Positions 59,701-64,000 of a stretch of 64,000 nucleotides of DNA are shown here, one piece after another (within the stretch, counting starts at the first letter, position 1; the number at the start of each line of letters is the position of its first letter). The translations under genes were made by a program, and so were the position numbers. Origin of the DNA: Coriaria nepalensis (lineage: Eukaryota; Streptophyta; Magnoliopsida; Cucurbitales; Coriariaceae); the NCBI GenBank assembly GCA_027186245.1, contig CP114495.1, positions 7,021,001 through 7,085,000 on the forward strand, given 5' to 3'. The notes beneath the pieces were generated by a model. It saw nothing but the letters and a program-made list of their open reading frames with translations, did not search any database and was not told the origin of the DNA.

Positions 59701-61484
59701 TAGCCGCAAGGCTGTTCTAAGACAGTTCAAATGTGGTTAATCCCTGTATTACAATGATGTGAGGATTCTATGCTGTTCAGTGAATTCTAGTGGCAAACAT
59801 ACTTACACTTGTGTATTTTTTTATCATTGCATCCTGAACTCCACATAGTACTAACTATTTACCATGTTGGTGATCTGGTGCTTTATAAGTTCAGGAAGTG
59901 TTGTGTGCGCTGAAGTTGTCTTTAAATTGTGATGAAGCTTTTCATTATGCTGAATATGTAAGTTCCTTTGTTACAGTTTGGCATCTAAGCATGAAATATC
60001 GTTATTTCTTTTGAACTTCTTAGAATTTCATATTACTGAACAAGAAAAAGAAAAAAAAAAAAGAGTAATCTATGTCTTTTTCCTAGGTACTAAGATGGGA
60101 ACAGATTCCAGCTGATAGACGGGTTCTTATGATGCAAGAAAAACAGGTTTGTTTCTTTTAACTTATAATTATATTGATGTTACTCTTATTCGCTGAAAAC
60201 TTGGTAGGAGACTATTATTATTTTCTACAATAATATAATAGATTGTAATTTCTTTTTATTTTTTTATCGTTTCTAGTTGACTAGCTTGATTTTAGGCTCT
60301 GAACTTCCACAACTATGATCAGCTGACTTTACCCTAATCTCTTTTATTGTCCTGACTCCTCCCTAGCCATCTAACCTTGGACCTGGCTTGGAACTTTCTC
60401 TGTGTTTGCTGTCCCTGTGCTTGAGGAAAAACCTTTGATCAAAATGTTCAATTTGAGAACTGTTAAATCTAATGTTCATGTATTATGTAATTTGAAGTTC
60501 GAAAAAAATAAAGTAACGAATTAAAACAAAAAAGAACTGTGAAACAGGATGCGAAATGAAAGATAACGGTCATGTAAAATATATTAGAAACTATGTAGTT
60601 TAGTATGAAATTTCAATTCCACCAAAATATTTTTTACTATTCTGTTCTGCTATTTAGTGGTCCAAGTCGAGATGAATTTCTGATATCGGTCTCTACCATA
60701 GGCAGGCTGCCCTTGGTTTATTTATTTATTTTTTTGTGGTTCTTGATTTTCTATTCGTCAGTATTCAGATCAAAATTGACTTATTAGCGAAGTACATGAT
60801 TCATTATACTTCCTGATCTGTTTTGAAATTTAAAGACAATTATGTAGTTTTCTTCTTTCAGGAACATTTCCTTAAAAATAGGATGAAATCTGCAATGGCC
60901 TCAGCAGCACCAACACCAAAACAGGTATCTTAATTTTTGACGAAACAACTGGCACGATTAAATTTCAAAATCCTTGTGTTTTAAAATAGAAGTCGAAAGT
61001 ACGTTAAGCTTATGTTTGACTCAAGTTTTGGTAATTATACGTTGGAGCTTTGGAGCATGGCGTTAAAATTTAATTTGTTTCGAGCAATGTTTGGGGTTAT
61101 TGACTTGTTAGATGGTCAAATGCAATTCCAAACGCTTTTCCTCATTGAAAAAGCATTTGAACTTAAGTCTCACCACAACGTGTTTTTGTTCATCGGTCTA
61201 AGTACCTCTTCTGGGTTTCTCCTTTCCTTTCATTTCAAATGAAGATTTAAACGGTTAGATTCTTGCTCTGGGTTGAAACTCCGACTATAAATTGTTCTTC
61301 TGCTTTAGTTGCATGAATTCCCGACCTCTCCATTTTTGCTTTTGTAAAAGGTTAATAAATGAAAATCTTTGTTTCTCATGTTCAATGAAAACAGGTCTCT
61401 TACTTGCAAAATCTTGGGTGTACAGTTGTTCCTACGTCTCGTCTCCATGCTTCTTCTTTAATTGAGCAATACAAGTCACTCTGA
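38701..61484 (+). CDS. SRS2: SRS2-like ATP-dependent DNA helicase (UvrD/PcrA superfamily 1A)
   Basis: I joined 29 GT-AG exons in frame to 1133 residues: 38701-38870, 39066-39675, 39992-40033, 40258-40421, 41236-41434, 42638-42694, 42767-42872, 42958-43091, 43330-43404, 43569-43694, 43811-43939, 44058-44141, 47974-48087, 48230-48330, 48520-48586, 48978-49028, 56233-56310, 56867-57076, 57197-57235, 58381-58452, 58546-58632, 58706-58762, 58929-59137, 59233-59326, 59490-59540, 59895-59957, 60087-60146, 60862-60924, 61395-61484. Helicase motifs lie in order: Walker A GPGSGK (255-260), TFTT (285-288), TFHS (314-317), DEFQDT (464-469), GDDDQS (490-495), NYRS (525-528), HQSKGLEW (838-845) and [10 protein letters not shown] (883-892). 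It matches the plant SRS2-like protein (At4g25120 type), a 3'-5' helicase that restrains recombination. Introns 12 (3.8 kb) and 16 (7.2 kb) carry retrotransposons, yet every coding junction stays in frame. Confidence 0.93.
45632..47901 (+). mobile_element. Internally deleted Ty1/copia element in intron 12 of SRS2
   Basis: Two LTRs of about 190-208 bases (45632-45818 and 47694-47901) flank a 1.9-kb interior in the same orientation as the host gene. By eye they are roughly 85-90% alike. A purine tract (ttaaggagaag, 47683-47693) sits right before the 3' LTR, as in copia elements. Gag, protease and most of integrase are missing: the 5' LTR runs almost directly into the integrase C-terminus ([10 protein letters not shown]). 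No clean 5-bp target duplication was found, although aattccatt occurs near both ends (45617 and 47904). Confidence 0.85.
45850..47686 (+). pseudogene. Copia pol remnant: integrase tail, RT, RNase H
   Basis: The remnant reads integrase tail and linker (about 45850-46340), reverse transcriptase (about 46360-47070) and RNase H (about 47322-47686). RT blocks include [24 protein letters not shown] and the catalytic [11 protein letters not shown]. RNase H shows [24 protein letters not shown] and [15 protein letters not shown] stop interrupts RT at about 46608, a frameshift lies near 46850, and 47075-47320 is scrambled and shortened. It is not autonomous, but the RNase H frame is still open for 120 codons. 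Confidence 0.85.
51162..51360 (+). repeat. LTR of copia element B, first copy
   Basis: This segment starts tgttaggattt and ends ggatca. It closely resembles 54654-54880: both share ttaggagaaat-type repeats, the gcaattgtaaattagtt block, and attattaaagttt near the end. The pol frame of element A resumes just after it (KPIGCK at about 51383). It is therefore either a solo LTR inserted into element A or the 5' LTR of element B with a rearranged interior. Confidence 0.7.
51514..51959. repeat. Long inverted repeat (hairpin) made of copia RT sequence
   Basis: The left arm is 51514-51722 and the right arm 51750-51959, with a 27-base loop at 51723-51749. The right arm is the reverse complement of the left at about 90% identity by eye. 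The arms carry RT sequence including the YVDD region, so the minus strand of the right arm also reads as copia RT. It lies inside intron 16 of the helicase gene and would fold into a stem of about 210 bp in the pre-mRNA. Confidence 0.9.
51962..54653 (+). pseudogene. Copia element B pol remnant: integrase, RT, RNase H
   Basis: The order is integrase (CEPCQLSKH at about 52020, HSDIWG at about 52102, [13 protein letters not shown] at about 52280), linker, RT ([13 protein letters not shown] at about 53318, [18 protein letters not shown] at about 53462, [12 protein letters not shown] at about 53580) and RNase H (about 54185-54640). The RT active site reads YVDE where YVDD is expected, with the following residues deleted, so polymerase activity is lost. 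Stops break it at many points. Gag and protease are absent: the sequence begins directly at the end of the hairpin. Confidence 0.85.
54654..54880 (+). repeat. LTR of copia element B, second (3') copy
   Basis: It starts tgttgaaaat immediately after a polypurine tract (ttaaggggaag, 54643-54653) and ends tttgggca. It contains an internal triplication of taggagaaat/aggataaatctta near its start. The frame of element A continues right after it with [10 protein letters not shown]. Confidence 0.75.
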
Positions 61485-63120
61485 CTAGCAGCACTAACAC
61501 AAGCTATGATGCATACATTTAGATGGTACAACATTCTAGTTTTATGATAAATTGTATTGTGTTTTGACCCAATAGTGGTGGTACAAGTATGCCCATGTAA
61601 TTAAGCAACGATAACTTTTCTGCATTCCATACATTTTCCACATCCCAACTTTCTAATCACTAGTCGCATCTTGCACGTAAAATGTCCGGCAGTCGCATTT
61701 TTTACATCCATACATTTTATACAATCTGTATTGTGCTGTATCAGTACGAATTACCATCTCAAGGTCTAGGTCTGGTCTATTTATTTCCTACATTAAATAA
61801 ACATAAGTTCATAGATTTATAGAATAATTAAGATTAAAATATAATAATAAATTAAAAACTTAAAATAAAACATACCAACCTTGATTATGATTGTGATTTG
61901 AGAATGTGTATGGGGAAAATGAGGAGCCAAAAAGAAAAAGAGGGGGGCGGGGTGTTATGGTGGGAGGGGAGGGAGAAATGTAGAAATAAGAAGAAATAAG
62001 AAGGGGTAGGTTAAATAGGTTATAGGGGGGATAAAAATAAATAAGGATATGTGAAGTTGAACTAAGAGAAATCATTATTATAATAGAATGGTATAACAAA
62101 ATGAAGTCTTCATTGTGATTTATAAAAGAGGGATGATTCTATAAAAAAAAACTTTCCCATTTTAAGGAAAAATAAAAATAAAATCTATAAGAAAGTCTTA
62201 AATAATAAGAAAAATATGAATACATGACTAAATCATTTAGACATTTACATGATGATGGTAGAGTGTCTCAAATTATTGATCCCTAGCCTCCTAGTTTCTA
62301 GCTCCTAAGCATGTGATGTGTGGGGCTGATAGTAGTGGCACAAGTGGCTAGTTACCATTATTGGTTTTGCAATATAGACTTTTTCGCATACCCAACATTG
62401 TGCATATGTTTGTTTCTCTTTTGGCGCTGCAGGGATTGGCCCTGTACGATTAATTGAAATATTACCAAACAATTGGTCTTGTGTTTGGTCTATCTATTTT
62501 CTACATTAAATTAAATAAAAATTTCAGCCAATTTTTTTGAATTGGGTTAAGATTAAACATGTAGCCAGCCAATTCACTTCAAACAATTGAGTATTAGGTT
62601 TTAATTCATTTCTTCTATAATTAAGATTACTGCTTTGTCTTTTTTCTTCCTTCTACACAAATAAATATTTTTTTCGTAATGATATGTTTTGAAGGTAAAT
62701 ATAAGGAAAATATAAAATCAAATGAGAAAGAGTTTGTGGTATTGGCATCGAAATAGGATAGAGGGATGAATTGAAGCTTCGGTTGAATATAATGTCACTT
62801 ATACTCAGCTGTTGGGGTTGTGTATAATTTCATCGACGTTGGTTGTAATGAATTTGGATTGTAACTGTCATACAAGTCGGGGGTAAATTGTTGTCTTCTT
62901 TGCTATATATGAAAAATAACCAAAACACGAAGGAGTTTTCTACCATTTGTATTAAGTGTTGCAAATGTGATGATCTTAGACATAATAACCAAAACATGTC
63001 ATAACCTAATATCAATACCACCCACGACCTCTCCTGATATGATTTGATATAATCTTTCTATATTGTATTATTCTAATGTAGTAACCTCTTAATGCCATCA
63101 AACTTTCATATATTTTAATC
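61485..63120. other. 3' flank of the helicase gene and intergenic spacer
   Basis: No gene was seen. 61770-61810 and 62485-62520 share a diverged block (ggtctatttatttcctacattaaat and its variant), an old local duplication. A G-rich stretch at 61942-61972 has five runs of three or more G on the plus strand and could form a quadruplex. The rest is AT-rich. Confidence 0.45.
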
Positions 63121-63175
63121 AGATATCCATTTTTCTTATACATGTTCTTATAGTTTTTCTTGATGGTTTGATAGG

Positions 63176-63510
63176 CACTTTCAAGATCCATCAAACCATC
63201 GAGACGAGAGATCAAAGACTTAGAAGTCTCTGACCTCAAAGTTTGATGGGCAATTTCAAGATCCATCGAACCATCAGGACAAGAGATTATAGACATAGAA
63301 TTCTATGACCTTAAAGTTCGATGGTCGATGGGCAATTTCAAAACCCATCGAACAATCGGGACAAGAGATCGTAGACTTAGAAGTCTTTAACCACAAAGTT
63401 TGATAATTTGATTGGTACTTTTAAGACCCATCGAACCATCAGGATGAGTGATTAGAGATATAGAATCTCTGACCTAAAGGTTCAATGGGTCTTGGAAATG
63501 CACATCGAAC
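63176..63510. repeat. Minisatellite, four units of about 75-84 bp
   Basis: Units begin with a tttcaag-type motif followed by a(c/t)ccatc at 63179, 63254, 63336 and about 63420. Each continues gaaccatc, a gagac/ggacaagagatc block, gacttagaagtct, and gacctcaaagtttgatggg. The start and end of a unit are inverted copies of each other (caagacccatcgaac and gttcgatgggtcttg), so units can fold. The same motif pair occurs at 37895-38005. Confidence 0.85.
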
Positions 63511-63519
63511 CTGGAGGGT

Positions 63520-64000
63520 ACTATACAGCCTAAACATAACCCTAGAATATAAACATAAACCGTAACCCTAACTTTAGACTTTAGGGCATTAATTCTAGAG
63601 CCTAACCCTAAACTTAAAATATAAACATAAACCCTATATATTAACCCTAAACCTAAAATCTAAACATAAACCCTATATATTAACCATAATTCCAACCCTA
63701 GGCACTAAACATTAACCATATCTACAGACCATAGCCCTAAACCCTAAACATGAATCCTAAGGTCATAAATCTCTAACATTAACCCTAATTCACAAACCCT
63801 AACTCTAGAATCTAAATATAAACCCTAAACTTTAGACTTTAGACTTCAAACATGAACCCTAATCTATAAACCCCTAACATTAATCCTAATCCATAAACTC
63901 TAACCCTAACCCTAACCCTAACCTTAGAATCTAAATATACATCTTAGACTTTTGACTCTAAACATGAACATGAACCCTAATCTATAAACCTCTAACATTA
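63520..64000 (-). repeat. Degenerate telomere-like repeat, copy 2 (opposite orientation)
   Basis: The plus strand is filled with ccctaa and ccctaaa variants, including a run of three to four perfect 6-mers at 63901-63923. They are embedded in longer units that restart with tctaacatta at about 63772, 63872 and 63991. Relative to 37430-37835 the repeat is reverse-complemented. It runs off the window end. Confidence 0.85.

Noticed and set aside
63520..64000. A true chromosome end (telomere)
   Set aside because: The array is degenerate, broken by long spacers, and a similar array lies inside the chromosome at 37.4 kb. Nothing indicates a terminus.
37430..64000. A giant transposon with the telomere-like repeats as terminal inverted repeats
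   Set aside because: The repeats are degenerate and tandem, with no shared precise outer edge or target duplication, and the gene inside is an ordinary conserved single gene.

Overview
This window is nuclear DNA of a dicot-type flowering plant. It is AT-rich, its genes carry many GT-AG introns, it has plastid-targeted and KUP/HAK-type genes, and it is dense in degraded Ty1/copia, hAT-like and other transposon remains. I cannot name the species from the sequence. I found no bacterial, organellar or viral genes and no CRISPR array.

Layout. 0-10 kb is mostly gene-poor: a GC-rich hAT-type non-autonomous element, a LINE relic, a small secreted glycine-rich protein gene (4.3-4.8 kb), a C/D-box snoRNA gene with a typical plant snoRNA promoter (5.8-6.2 kb) and a stop-riddled copia relic (8.6-9.6 kb, minus). 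10.9-21.7 kb is a compact block of three conserved genes: ORANGE (OR, plus, 8 exons), U6 snRNA phosphodiesterase USB1 (minus, 6 exons, convergent with OR) and APC13/BONSAI (plus, 3 coding exons, divergent from USB1 across a short shared promoter). 22.1-22.4 kb holds a tandem array of about 66-bp self-complementary units. 25.0-31.2 kb is a complete HAK5-like high-affinity potassium transporter gene (minus, 7 exons). 31-38 kb is intergenic, with a decayed Ulp1/C48-protease-type transposon relic and a degenerate telomere-like repeat. 38.7-61.5 kb is one very long gene for an SRS2-like UvrD-family DNA helicase (plus, 29 exons, 1133 codons plus stop). Its introns 12 and 16 are swollen by copia retrotransposons, one inside another, including a hairpin with arms of about 210 bp. 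63.1-64.0 kb holds a minisatellite and a second telomere-like repeat in the opposite orientation to the one at 37.4 kb.

The genes do not form a pathway. OR acts in plastids on carotenoid accumulation, USB1 in the nucleus on U6 snRNA ends, APC13 in the anaphase-promoting complex, HAK5 at the plasma membrane and the SRS2-like helicase in DNA recombination and repair. I rebuilt the exon structures by hand from splice sites, reading-frame continuity and remembered family sequences. All five multi-exon genes gave uninterrupted reading frames, so they look intact. I did not find a clearly new biological system. The items most worth a second look are the snoRNA gene, the intronic retrotransposon hairpin, the palindromic tandem array, and the oppositely oriented telomere-like repeats that bracket the helicase gene.
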